Part shown: one piece after another, positions 39,963-48,341 of the stretch
How the letters are laid out: every line of letters starts with the position of its first letter
Numbering within the stretch: position 1 is the stretch's first letter
Virus record (IMG/VR): IMGVR_UViG_3300026078_000038
Location: 1-48,539 of that record
DNA from: a virus
Direction: 5' to 3' (one strand)
Length of the DNA stretch: 48,539 nucleotides
Notes under the pieces: model-generated
What the model was told of the DNA's origin: nothing
Databases searched by the model: none
The model's input: the letters and a program-made list of their open reading frames with translations, nothing else
Program-made: the position numbers and the translations under genes

Positions 39963-40309
39963 TTCGCTTTACCTTCGTTGATTACTATGTCTTCCTTACG
40001 TTCAGGAAGTTTGCCGATCATGATTTGAACTTTCGGCTGTTCCTCTCCCGTCCCATCATCGCCCTTGGTAGTCGGGAGAACTTTATCTACCAAAAGCTTA
40101 ATCATCGCGTCCTCTCCTGCTTTGGCTTTGTTAATAGCCACCATCAGGATATCCGCCATGTGAGGTCCCAACTGAAGCCGCAGCTCTCCTTCGAGAGCCT
40201 GGCGGATCAGTGTGAGCTTGTTTTTAGAGCCTACAGGACGTCCCGCAGGATTACCGCTCTGGCCTTTCTTCCAGAGGTGGTTCTTCGGTGCGTCTACTTC
40301 ATTAGCCAA
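39959..40309 (-). CDS. DUF5681-like protein, probable terminase small subunit
   Basis: 116 residues. WKKGQSGNPAGRPVGSKNK (13-31) is the hallmark of the DUF5681 family of phage DNA-binding proteins. A helical body (LTLIRQALEGELRLQL, MIKLLVDKVLP) follows and an acidic/basic tail. Its place shortly before the large terminase supports a small-subunit role in recognising DNA for packaging. The family role is inferred from context. Confidence 0.7.
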   Translation of the reverse strand: MANEVDAPKNHLWKKGQSGNPAGRPVGSKNKLTLIRQALEGELRLQLGPHMADILMVAINKAKAGEDAMIKLLVDKVLPTTKGDDGTGEEQPKVQIMIGKLPERKEDIVINEGKAK

Positions 40310-40667
40310 AGAGAGTAACTCCTACAGAATACGTCATAGCGTTAGCGTTATTAGCGTTTACGATAATGCGCCATTTAAACGGCATCAGGTCGTTGACGGA
40401 GACGTTGGCGGTTGTAGCGGCTCCTGGGAAGACTTGGTACTTGTTGAAAGAATTAGTTGTGACAGCGGCGCCTTGAAGTACTGTGTAATAAGTGCCAGAC
40501 GTAGGGTCTTTGCCTTGGATGGTGAGAGTAATACTCCCGGTGCCAGCACTCGTGACATTTAGATAGATCTCCGCCCCAACTCCGTACTCGTTAGAGTAAT
40601 CAGGAGAAGTCTGGGTCGTGGTCGAACCCGCAACGTTGAGGGCCGTAGAATGAATATTGGTTGCCAT
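40302..40667 (-). CDS. small beta-rich virion protein
   Basis: 121 residues, beta sandwich pattern (GAEIYLNVTSAGTGSITLTIQGKDP, FKWRIIVNANNA, YSVGVTLFG). No signal peptide. Overlaps neighbours by a few bases on both sides. Likely a head or tail surface protein. Confidence 0.6.
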   Translation of the reverse strand: MATNIHSTALNVAGSTTTQTSPDYSNEYGVGAEIYLNVTSAGTGSITLTIQGKDPTSGTYYTVLQGAAVTTNSFNKYQVFPGAATTANVSVNDLMPFKWRIIVNANNANAMTYSVGVTLFG

Positions 40668-42088
40668 TATCTTTTCTTTCTAAAGCCTCGTCGTATTAGG
40701 AGCATCGAAGCTGTTTGAGTGATTTGCAGATCGCCACCGGAAGAAGTGAGTTGTCCGGTATTACTAGAGTTGAAGATGCCGACTAGAGATACAGAGGTAG
40801 CCGGGGATAAAGAGCCTTGAGAGAAGGTTCCGAGGTTGCCGTTCATGGACACGGTAACTCCCGGAGAAATAATACCGGTTGTTCCGCCTAGTACCGTACC
40901 CAGCAGTTGGACAGCTAGAGACGGTGTAAGCAGGCCGGTAGAAGAGGTAGAGGACGATCCGGTCAAGCCTACACTAGTGCCTGGGGCTAATGTGCCGACT
41001 GTAGCAGTGCTAGATTGTCCTGTAAGAGGTATGCTGATGCCTATTCCGAAAGACCCTTGAGCGAACGCTGAGCGTTGTCCTACTAGAGCCACCGTTACAT
41101 CTCCAGAGGCTGTTGGTACTACAGTAGATAATACCCTAGGAGTGAACAGTCTCTGGTAATCGGGGGATATACCTGGGCCGCTGAATAGTACTGCTCCTAC
41201 TACTTGGCCCACTGGAGTCAGTATTCCGGTAGCGCCTGCGGCTGCTTGCCCCGTTAAAGACACACTCGTAGAGGGGCCTAAAGTACCCGTCGAGAACGTA
41301 GCAGATTGCCCGGTAAGAGCTACAGTAATGTTCTGGCTGACGTTAGTAGAAAGCTGCCTAGCTCTGAACATCTGCCGAGCGTCCGGTGATACACCAGGAC
41401 CTCTTACTGGAGACTTACCTACTCCCGTAGCAGCGGACGCAGATTCCTTGAAGAACGCCGCTAATGTGGCAAAGTTCTGCGTACCACTAGCGTTGCTGAA
41501 CGTAGCGGCGATAGCCGTAAGTGCCGTATATCGCTTGCTTTCTGTGCAAGTCGTATTTGAGACAGTAAAGTCCCACCCATTAGCACCTGCTGTAAATCCC
41601 GTGCCAGTAGTCGGCAACGCAAAGTTGGATGTACAGGCTCCTAATGCAGACAGTAGCCCTGGTTGATTATTAGGTGCCTGGGTTCCTGTCGTTATGTTAT
41701 CTGTGCCGTTACCTAGGGCAGTCTGCAGTGCTGTCTTATGAGCACTATCGTAGCCAGAGGTTCCTCCAATCTCACGAATCCATATCGCGAGAAACCCAAC
41801 TGAAACGTTGGGAGTTATCGTAACAGTGGGTGTACCAGCAGCGGTGTTATCGAACTTGAAATGAGCTAAACGCTGAGTATCGCCCGCTTGATCAATTGTA
41901 TCTAGAGCCGCTCCGTACGATCCATTGACACTATCTGAGCACGTGAATGATGTAGCAGTATCGACTCCAGAGCAGAATACGTGGATCGAGCTACCAACAG
42001 TAACCGGATTAGAGAACGCTAATTGGATACTAGCAGCGTTACCTGATCCAGCTGAGGTTTGCCGTTCTTGGAGGACACTTATCGTCAT
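40667..42088 (-). CDS. repeat-bearing virion protein (fibre or decoration)
   Basis: 473 residues. N-terminal domain (1-215) of beta sandwich type with HVFCSGVDTATSFTCSD and IWIREIGG, resembling the gene at 42085. The C-terminal half has eight repeats of about 20-23 residues with the core V-x-L-T-G-Q-S-x-T-x-x-x-G-x-L-x-P (for example IPLTGQSSTATVGTLAPGTS), plus two copies of a GPG(V/I)SPD..xxF..R.LST link. Repeats of this kind occur in phage surface fibres. Ends with a basic RRGFRKKR. Confidence 0.65.
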   Translation of the reverse strand: MTISVLQERQTSAGSGNAASIQLAFSNPVTVGSSIHVFCSGVDTATSFTCSDSVNGSYGAALDTIDQAGDTQRLAHFKFDNTAAGTPTVTITPNVSVGFLAIWIREIGGTSGYDSAHKTALQTALGNGTDNITTGTQAPNNQPGLLSALGACTSNFALPTTGTGFTAGANGWDFTVSNTTCTESKRYTALTAIAATFSNASGTQNFATLAAFFKESASAATGVGKSPVRGPGVSPDARQMFRARQLSTNVSQNITVALTGQSATFSTGTLGPSTSVSLTGQAAAGATGILTPVGQVVGAVLFSGPGISPDYQRLFTPRVLSTVVPTASGDVTVALVGQRSAFAQGSFGIGISIPLTGQSSTATVGTLAPGTSVGLTGSSSTSSTGLLTPSLAVQLLGTVLGGTTGIISPGVTVSMNGNLGTFSQGSLSPATSVSLVGIFNSSNTGQLTSSGGDLQITQTASMLLIRRGFRKKR

Positions 42089-42876
42089 GAGGCCTTTAGC
42101 GCCATTCCGATAGAGACGTAACTCTCAGCAGCCTTCTTGGGCGTGTAAGTCATTGCACGAGTGCCCATGTTGGTGCTGTACAGATACTCCGGCTGACAGG
42201 CCGGTCCTACGAACGAGTTCTCGATTCCGCTCCAATTGGTAGTACCGCTATTTACCGCTGTAAATCCAGTGCCTACGTCCGGGGAGCCTACCCCACCTCC
42301 ATTAGCCGTATTCTGATCCGTTCCATTGAGACAGTGTCCTATGAATATCCCGGCGCTAGATCCTCCAGCGATATTACCTGTAGTAAGGAAATCCGCCGTA
42401 GTTGCTGTAGCTGTCTGAACGCTACCGTTCCAGTCTAGAGGAGCTTGATTAGCAAGACCTGTCCACTCCATGACTAGCAAGCTCTGCCACTCTAGATAAG
42501 GGAATGTGGCCGTTATCGTCTGCGCTCCCCCTGTAGTGATACGCGGCATGAAGAACGCATAAACGGACATATTAGCTGAGGGATCTACGTCGTCAACTCT
42601 TCCTGTGGCTGCTGGGAAGGTATTGGACAGATTGTCCGTGAACGAGACCGTTCCCCCAGGGGCCACGCCTGTATTGAAGTGGCATACTAGGATAGCTATT
42701 GAGTTTCCTGCTGTAATATTGCCAGGTAAAGCAATAGTACGAGTCAGACTCTGAGAGTTATCTGGTGGAGCAGCAGTATTCTGTCCCGGCCACCTATCGT
42801 TAACTTGCTGAACTAGCGTCGGTACGGAAGGCGTAGGCGATGCCGTCCACCGATGCCGCAGCATTGCAGCATCCAT
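42085..42876 (-). CDS. beta-sandwich virion protein
   Basis: 263 residues. Pattern ITAGNSIAILVCHFN ... TVSFTDNLSNTF ... MSVYAFFMPRITTG ... SLLVMEWTGLAN is the same jelly-roll layout as the genes at 45348 and the N-terminus of 40667, so three paralogous domains exist in this operon. Probably surface-exposed and carbohydrate- or host-binding; not proven. Confidence 0.6.
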   Translation of the reverse strand: MDAAMLRHRWTASPTPSVPTLVQQVNDRWPGQNTAAPPDNSQSLTRTIALPGNITAGNSIAILVCHFNTGVAPGGTVSFTDNLSNTFPAATGRVDDVDPSANMSVYAFFMPRITTGGAQTITATFPYLEWQSLLVMEWTGLANQAPLDWNGSVQTATATTADFLTTGNIAGGSSAGIFIGHCLNGTDQNTANGGGVGSPDVGTGFTAVNSGTTNWSGIENSFVGPACQPEYLYSTNMGTRAMTYTPKKAAESYVSIGMALKAS

Positions 42877-43419
42877 TTAGTTGCACGAGATCAGTTCGTA
42901 ATCATCACACCGAATCGAATTGCTGGCGTTAGCGACTGACCACGTAGCAAAGAGATCTACAACAGACGCCACGGTAGAGTCGAAGCCCGTACCAGCACCG
43001 GGAGCGCTGGTGGGCAAGAGTTGAATTGGAGTAGTGGCTGAAAGGGCTGCGGTAGTCAGAATACCAGTGCCGTACGCAGTAGCGGTTGTGCTGCTACCAA
43101 CCGTCAATATGTAGAGATCAGCCTCAAACTTCCACGTCAGGTTAGTGGCCGATGTAGCCAAAGTACCCGAAGCACCTCCGTTAAACACCACGACCGACCC
43201 AAAACGGATGTCGAGAGTCAGGGTGCCTGGAGTAGCGGCAGCCGTAGAGATGCGCCCGGAGGCCCGGACACGGAGCTTAGAGCCAATAGTGTCTAGGAAC
43301 TGGGCGGGGAGAGTAAACTTCGACTGGCCGTTAAGAAGGCTAGTAGCCGTCGTCGTATTTGTTAGAGCAGTTCCGGCAGCCTGCTGAGTGATCAGCGTGC
43401 CGTTCCAAGTATTCTTCAT
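42877..43419 (-). CDS. beta-rich virion protein
   Basis: 180 residues with a beta layout SKLRVRASGRISTA, LTLDIRFGSVVVF, LTWKFEADLYILTVG and a final DDYELISCN. One of several similar surface proteins between terminase and the fibre genes. No domain recognised. Confidence 0.6.
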   Translation of the reverse strand: MKNTWNGTLITQQAAGTALTNTTTATSLLNGQSKFTLPAQFLDTIGSKLRVRASGRISTAAATPGTLTLDIRFGSVVVFNGGASGTLATSATNLTWKFEADLYILTVGSSTTATAYGTGILTTAALSATTPIQLLPTSAPGAGTGFDSTVASVVDLFATWSVANASNSIRCDDYELISCN

Positions 43420-43432
43420 TATTCGTTATCCG

Positions 43433-43903
43433 TTAAGCAAGCTGAATCAAGGCGTGAGTGGCGTCATTGGTAGGCATCGTCAGAGTGAAGTTGCCGGCCG
43501 TTACTGTCTGGGAGCCGAAGGTGTACACTGCAATTGCCCGGTTGGACTGGGTGGAATTGTAGAGGAGGACGGTGTCAAAAGCTGTGGCCAGAGTGACAGT
43601 AGTATAAAGAATGCTAGCACTGGGAGTCCAAATACCAGTAGTACCAGATGTAGAAGGTGCCGTAGCATTGGTGACCGTAACTCCTCCGGCAGTATAGCCA
43701 GTACCTGAGACCTCACTAGTAGCGCTATAGGCCGTCGTACCGGCTCCTAGGGAGCCTGAGGCCAGATATAGGGCGGCCTTGACAGTGTCTGTAGTGGGAC
43801 TAGTCAAGGACGTTCGGGAGACAATTGTAACTGTGCCCAACTGATGGGCGCCGAGCATTAGCTCGGACTTAAAAGAGCCGCAGAGGGCCTGAGTATTTGC
43901 CAT
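43433..43903 (-). CDS. phage structural protein starting MANTQALC
   Basis: 156 residues. The opening MANTQALCGSFKSELMLGAHQLG is a common start of a small structural protein in podovirus head regions, followed by a Thr/Ser/Gly-rich beta domain. ATG overlaps the previous stop by one base. Likely a head or head-tail component. Exact role unknown. Confidence 0.65.
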   Translation of the reverse strand: MANTQALCGSFKSELMLGAHQLGTVTIVSRTSLTSPTTDTVKAALYLASGSLGAGTTAYSATSEVSGTGYTAGGVTVTNATAPSTSGTTGIWTPSASILYTTVTLATAFDTVLLYNSTQSNRAIAVYTFGSQTVTAGNFTLTMPTNDATHALIQLA

Positions 43904-44106
43904 TAGCCTATCTGGCCGAGGATGCCCTCGATGCCTAATCCTTTCTTGAGTTGTACGTGAACGGAGCGGTGAACCACTTTACCTTGGTATAAGTATTCAG
44001 ATACGGCCGTCTTCTCGTGGTCGTTCTCGAAAAAGCGGAGCCGTGGAGTGAGCAAGTGCTCCTCCATTTCTGTAATAATGCCGTTACCAAGATCGACAGT
44101 AATCAA
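43903..44106 (-). CDS. hypothetical small virion-operon protein
   Basis: 67 residues from TTG 44106, overlapping the previous TGA by 4 nt (TTGA). A small alpha/beta protein (GNGIITEMEEHLLTPRLRFFEND, HVQLKKGLGIEGILGQIG). No known domain. Confidence 0.55.
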   Translation of the reverse strand: MITVDLGNGIITEMEEHLLTPRLRFFENDHEKTAVSEYLYQGKVVHRSVHVQLKKGLGIEGILGQIG

Positions 44107-44336
44107 AATCGCATGCCTCCAAGCTTTAGTAAGGAGAGACCGAGGAAGTGCTGCAAATCAATCCCAGAACCCGTAGGGCCTACGGGAACGGTGGGGGCTA
44201 CTTGAACTCCAAGAGCCTTAACTCGGCGTCTCCAGGGCGTAAAGACGGGATAGAACTGAGTAGGATTAGGCTGGGGTTTACGGTACAAGAGGACGTTCTT
44301 GTTGTTCGTTGCTTTAGGGAGTAATCCCCCGAACAT
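44103..44336 (-). CDS. hypothetical protein, start uncertain
   Basis: From ATG 44336: 77 residues (MFGGLLPKATNNKNVLLYRK, PTVPVGPTGSGIDL). The frame stays open to a TTG at 44513, but that part is basic and unlike a folded protein. The 44337-44538 gap otherwise holds a TCGGCT/AGCCGA hairpin and two TTACGTAA palindromes, which may be regulatory. I prefer the short form. Confidence 0.5.
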   Translation of the reverse strand: MFGGLLPKATNNKNVLLYRKPQPNPTQFYPVFTPWRRRVKALGVQVAPTVPVGPTGSGIDLQHFLGLSLLKLGGMRF

Positions 44337-44538
44337 CAACGTCTTCTTTCTACTGCCTGTCCTAGTAAGAATATGACTGCGGACACATATAAACCTTTCG
44401 GTTACGTAAGCGCCCGCAGGGATGAAGATAGTCTGCTGGAGGGATAGCAGAACCCATCGGCTCTTACGTAAAGAAAAAGCCGATAAGTCTCTTTTGTGTA
44501 CTATCTGAACCAACTAAATAGCTTCAGCAGCCACCGGA

Positions 44539-44880
44539 TTAGGCGACGGAGACGCCCGACGGAGGGTTTGGGATTGACGGGTTCGCGATTACAAATGCGA
44601 CCGGAGCACTTCCAGCACTCTCGACAGCCTGCCCTGCGGAGACACTCTCCGTGTATAGGACAACAGAGTAGTTACCGCTAGGTAGCTGAGGGAGAGGAAT
44701 ACTCCCGTTACCAGCAGCATCCAAGCCGAGACTAGCAGTACCCACAACAGTGCTGAAACCAACTTCGCCAGCACTATTGAGAACATTAAGCTTGACTCCA
44801 GTTACATCCGACACGGCAAGAGCCGTGCCATCGGTATTGGTCTGAGGAAGGGTAAATAGTACTTTGGTGGGATTACTCAA
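44539..44880 (-). CDS. Ig-like beta virion protein
   Basis: 113 residues from TTG 44880, directly after the previous stop. Single beta sandwich (GVKLNVLNSAGEVGFSTVVG, GNYSVVLYTESVSAGQAVES) with a Pro/Ser-rich tail ending PPSGVSVA, resembling a truncated FN3 or Ig-like domain. Probably on the virion surface. Confidence 0.6.
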   Translation of the reverse strand: MSNPTKVLFTLPQTNTDGTALAVSDVTGVKLNVLNSAGEVGFSTVVGTASLGLDAAGNGSIPLPQLPSGNYSVVLYTESVSAGQAVESAGSAPVAFVIANPSIPNPPSGVSVA

Positions 44881-45342
44881 TTATTTAACCTCGATATACT
44901 CAATGTGCACGCTAGCAGTAAAACCAGTAGGTACGCTAGGGAAAGCAATGGCGAATGTTTCCCCTGGCACCACCAGCAAACCCCCAGGCTTACGATTAAA
45001 CTCGTACGGTGCAAACATCTGCCAGATCTCAGGATCGGAGCCATTCTTCAGCGTTCCAGGAGTCGTAACGTTATACGCAAATGTGCTTGAAGCAGCCGGA
45101 GCCGAATTCGGTTCGGGGGTAAGCGTGCCGCTAGAGCCTCCAGAACCCGTAGTAGAGCGGCGGACAAGCTGTAGAGTCTGGACCGCTGCCGCGTTAGCGC
45201 TGGACGTAATGACAACACGTTCGATGATAATCGGGATATTAGAGACTGAAGTGAGCGTAGCGAGATCGACAGCGGATCCCGTAGTTGTTACTGTGAACGC
45301 GCTCTGAATGGCGTTATATTTTTGGCCTAGACCAAGTTCCAC
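44881..45342 (-). CDS. beta-rich virion protein
   Basis: 153 residues from GTG 45342. Strands IPIIIERVVITSSANAAA, TLQLVRRSTTG and a C-terminal GETFAIAFPSVPTGFTASVHIEYIEVK indicate a jelly-roll-like accessory protein. The last strands resemble those of the A proteins (both end with a receptor-type beta hairpin). Function unknown. Confidence 0.6.
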   Translation of the reverse strand: MELGLGQKYNAIQSAFTVTTTGSAVDLATLTSVSNIPIIIERVVITSSANAAAVQTLQLVRRSTTGSGGSSGTLTPEPNSAPAASSTFAYNVTTPGTLKNGSDPEIWQMFAPYEFNRKPGGLLVVPGETFAIAFPSVPTGFTASVHIEYIEVK

Positions 45343-45347
45343 GTTTG

Positions 45348-46094
45348 TTACCTCGGATAATACTGATCGTAGATGATGTACGTCTTACGTTTAGGTGGGG
45401 GGAACGATACTGTCCCCGTTCCGCCTCCACCCCCACCAGACGACGCAGCAGGAGCGAGGAAGATCATTGTAGATCGCATGGCCTGAGCAGTACCCTCAGT
45501 CAAAGAGCCCGTTAAGGCTGCGTTAGCAGGTACAGAGCTAGCCGTGGCTTGAATCCAGTATGCAATAGCTGCCGAATAAGAAGTACCATTACGGGCATTC
45601 TGAACGGCTATAGTCCAATTAGCGGGAGGAGTATAGACTGTACCATCAGTGGTAACGGTCTTGTTTCTACCTCCGGCCCAGAAAGCCAAGGAGCCGTCCT
45701 GCGTAGGAGTATGCGCGCCGGCAGAGTTAACGATATCGGCTGTAGTATTAGATCCGCGCTCTGCTGTGCCGGTCATGGTGGACGTGAACGCTGAATCCAC
45801 ACCCCGAAATACAGTCAGGTGCGCCCATCCTCTATTAGCCGCCCCCCAGTTAACGGAGGGGATAGTCTCAGAGGTAGTAGTAGCTATTCTGCCCCAGATA
45901 GTGACAGCAGTAACCGTAGAGTTAGGGGAAAGCTGGGTCCATCCAGCCGGGGCTGTTTGTGAACCAGAGCCGAATTGCTCCCCCGTGGAGTAGATTAGGG
46001 CGTCACCAATGGAGTAGGCGCCTCCCACAACAGGAGTAATGTTCGTATTGAGGCCATCTACTATGGCGCCTGACGATATGAACGTAATTGCCAT
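45348..46094 (-). CDS. beta-sandwich virion protein, paralogue of 42085
   Basis: 248 residues. GDALIYSTGEQF, GWTQLSPNSTVTAVTIWGRIAT, GWAHLTVFRGVD and SAAIAYWIQATA follow the same order as the domain at 42085. A Gly-rich linker and a basic, Tyr-rich end (PPPKRKTYIIYDQYYPR) follow; that end may anchor it to a partner. Confidence 0.6.
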   Translation of the reverse strand: MAITFISSGAIVDGLNTNITPVVGGAYSIGDALIYSTGEQFGSGSQTAPAGWTQLSPNSTVTAVTIWGRIATTTSETIPSVNWGAANRGWAHLTVFRGVDSAFTSTMTGTAERGSNTTADIVNSAGAHTPTQDGSLAFWAGGRNKTVTTDGTVYTPPANWTIAVQNARNGTSYSAAIAYWIQATASSVPANAALTGSLTEGTAQAMRSTMIFLAPAASSGGGGGGTGTVSFPPPKRKTYIIYDQYYPR

Positions 46095-46095
46095 G

Positions 46096-47754
46096 CTAGC
46101 TTAGGGTGTAGTTCCCGCCCGGAGGAGGTGTACCAGTAGCGCCGTTATTGTTATTGATAGCCGCTTGCTGATCGGCGTACTTCCAAGTCAGCCAGGTTTC
46201 GTCATTCCACGTCAGCAATACAGAGTTATTTGCTAGGGCAGTAGAATAATTGAGGGAGGGAGGAGTGCTGGAATTGTTGTTGTAGGCTTCTTGAGTACGG
46301 TTCATCAAAAGTACTTGATGCCTAATGTCTCCCATACCGGTAGTACTTTGATACCCTCCCGCTACCAACTTTTGAAAAGTTGTTTGACGAAGGAACGGAT
46401 CCGGGCCTCCGTAAATGAACCCGTATGGATCTGCGTTTTGCAGAGTGGTGATCATATTTGCCATTGTAGGGGCCTCAGTGGCTCCGCCTGGGGGCAAATA
46501 GTTGAACGGCACGTAGATTAAAGTATTCGGGGCGTGCTGCTTCATCAATAGCTGCTGCTCCAAATATTTCTGGTTGTAATGAGTGGAATTAAGCCACGAA
46601 GTGCCGTTGTCAGTTACGCTAATAGCTACGGACTCGTCCATAGAAGACAAGGCGTAGAATAAAGGGTGACTATTGTACCTATCTAGTATGGCGATCAGCA
46701 TATTATTATACGCTGTCCATACATCGTCAATATCCCATTTTAACTGAGTTCTATTAGCTCCAGCCTGAACTCCGGCGTTAATCCACTGATTATTGACTAC
46801 GTACTGAGGCCAAGAATTAAGATCTGTAACACTCAGGGTATTGAAGAACGTCTGCCAGATCTCTACGATGACGCCCATCTTATGAGAAGCGGTAGCTGCT
46901 TTGGCAAGCATCGTATCAATGGCGTTAAACGCTTTAGTGTAGTCGCCTCTTGTCGGACCTTCCGCGTGGCCCCACGTTAGGGATAGGTAGAAATACTTAT
47001 TGAGTGGATTGGCAGCAAGTGTATTGAAAGCAGCGTTGAACGCAGTTTGCTCAGCTCCGGAACCACCAGAAGAATTATACCAGAACTGATTATCGAACCA
47101 CCACCCGTTGCCGGGAACGAGCTTAATCTGAGTACCGGGAGGTGTAACGACCTGGAACGTAAGAGCGCTATCGGTTCCTGAGACACCTTCACCAGCAGCG
47201 TTATAGGCGGCTACGACGTAGGTATAGGTAGTGCCGGCGGTCAGTCCCGAGTCGTTAAAAGTAGTACCAGTTTGCGTAGAAACCAGCACCCCGTCACGAT
47301 AGACATGATAACCACTAAGAGGAAGGCTAGTAACAGCGTTCCAAGTAACCGTGATGGTAGTCTGGGAAGTGGCGGTAGCATTTACGCCAGTTACGGCATT
47401 AGGTACGGCTGCTAGAGTAGAGGCAGACTTAACGAGAGTATAGTCGGAGAAACGCCCATCGGTTACCTGAACCCTGCCCCGGTAGAAGTATGTAGTGCTG
47501 GAGGGGAGTCCGGTGTCGGAGAACGTGGAGGACGTTCCGGAAGCGACAGGTGAGAACGGACCGTTGCTACTAGATGACTTCTCGAAGGCATAAGAGGTTG
47601 CGCCGGGAGGCCCAGAGTAACCAATGGAGACGTTAATTTGCGAACCCGAGACGGGAGTTACCGTCAGGGTAGGCGTCGGGATGGGCAGAACCCCCCCGGA
47701 CAAGAACGGAACGGCTATATAACGCGGTGGCATCGGTTTATGGATGCCAGACAT
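46096..47754 (-). CDS. virion protein with two FN3 domains and a glycosidase-like barrel
   Basis: 552 residues. Two fibronectin type III domains (about 28-115 and 117-205: AVTGVNATATSQTTITVTWN, YHVYRDGVLVSTQTGTTFND) precede a domain of about 330 residues with an (alpha/beta)8 glycosidase pattern: YFYLSLTWGH, RGDYTKAFNAIDTMLAKA, MGVIVEIWQTFF, HPLFYALSSMDESVAISV (Asp/Glu at a strand end), YVPFNYLPPG and LLTWNDETWLTW. It would bind and cut a surface polysaccharide. The catalytic Glu is not proven. Start codon lies in a hairpin. Confidence 0.65.
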   Translation of the reverse strand: MSGIHKPMPPRYIAVPFLSGGVLPIPTPTLTVTPVSGSQINVSIGYSGPPGATSYAFEKSSSSNGPFSPVASGTSSTFSDTGLPSSTTYFYRGRVQVTDGRFSDYTLVKSASTLAAVPNAVTGVNATATSQTTITVTWNAVTSLPLSGYHVYRDGVLVSTQTGTTFNDSGLTAGTTYTYVVAAYNAAGEGVSGTDSALTFQVVTPPGTQIKLVPGNGWWFDNQFWYNSSGGSGAEQTAFNAAFNTLAANPLNKYFYLSLTWGHAEGPTRGDYTKAFNAIDTMLAKAATASHKMGVIVEIWQTFFNTLSVTDLNSWPQYVVNNQWINAGVQAGANRTQLKWDIDDVWTAYNNMLIAILDRYNSHPLFYALSSMDESVAISVTDNGTSWLNSTHYNQKYLEQQLLMKQHAPNTLIYVPFNYLPPGGATEAPTMANMITTLQNADPYGFIYGGPDPFLRQTTFQKLVAGGYQSTTGMGDIRHQVLLMNRTQEAYNNNSSTPPSLNYSTALANNSVLLTWNDETWLTWKYADQQAAINNNNGATGTPPPGGNYTLS

Positions 47755-47783
47755 TTTGTTTTACAAAATTAGGCAACGGCTTC

Positions 47784-48107
47784 TTAGGTAGTAGTAATCC
47801 AGGCAATCTTATCCCCCGGATCTACCGTGAAATATTCTGTCTGGTTGGCAGCTAGCCGGGGCGAGTTCGCCGTAGCGCCCGGAGCACTACCGATAGATAT
47901 CTTAATGGGTGCATCAGTATGTACACGGATCATCCTTGTGTACTGGCCGAACGCCGGAGAGGTGGTCGGAGAGGACATTAAAACCTGCTCAACCACGGTC
48001 TTGGTCGTGTATCGAGGAGCTTGGGCAGCAAGCTTAAAGCTCATTCCGTCCGTGCCGGACTCGACGTACCCGAGGCCCTGGAACTCAGTGACGCTCACAT
48101 TTGCCAT
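47784..48107 (-). CDS. small virion-arm protein A, copy 2
   Basis: 107 residues, complete. Beta-rich: TVVEQVLMSSPTTSP, YTRMIRVHTDAPIKISIG, EYFTVDPGDKIAWITTT. Nearly identical protein to the copy at 1-318 despite silent changes. Precedes the FN3/glycosidase gene. Likely surface or head accessory protein; name and role unknown. Confidence 0.8.
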   Translation of the reverse strand: MANVSVTEFQGLGYVESGTDGMSFKLAAQAPRYTTKTVVEQVLMSSPTTSPAFGQYTRMIRVHTDAPIKISIGSAPGATANSPRLAANQTEYFTVDPGDKIAWITTT

Positions 48108-48188
48108 AGACTAGCCTCCATTTGAAATCACAAACCCAGCAATGTGAGCGAGAAACGTACCGATGGGGTACGTGGGACACATTAGCCA

Positions 48189-48341
48189 TCAGTACTTACC
48201 CTGGAAGCGCTTGGTAATCGGGTGCCTAGTAGCATCGGGGTGGATACGAGTCGGGTTCTGGGCGAACTCGAACTTAGGCGTGTCCTTTCCCGCTTGGACG
48301 CCCTCGGCCTCGTTTTGCGGGGCTGGGGGTGGCAAGACCAT
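48189..48341 (-). CDS. 50-residue protein C, copy 2, nested in gene B
   Basis: ATG 48341 to TGA 48189. Encodes the same 50 residues as copy 1 (383-535). The silent differences and the changed stop codon (TGA for TAA) show that this frame is kept by selection. The last 85 nt lie beyond the B gene. Confidence 0.75.
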   Translation of the reverse strand: MVLPPPAPQNEAEGVQAGKDTPKFEFAQNPTRIHPDATRHPITKRFQGKY

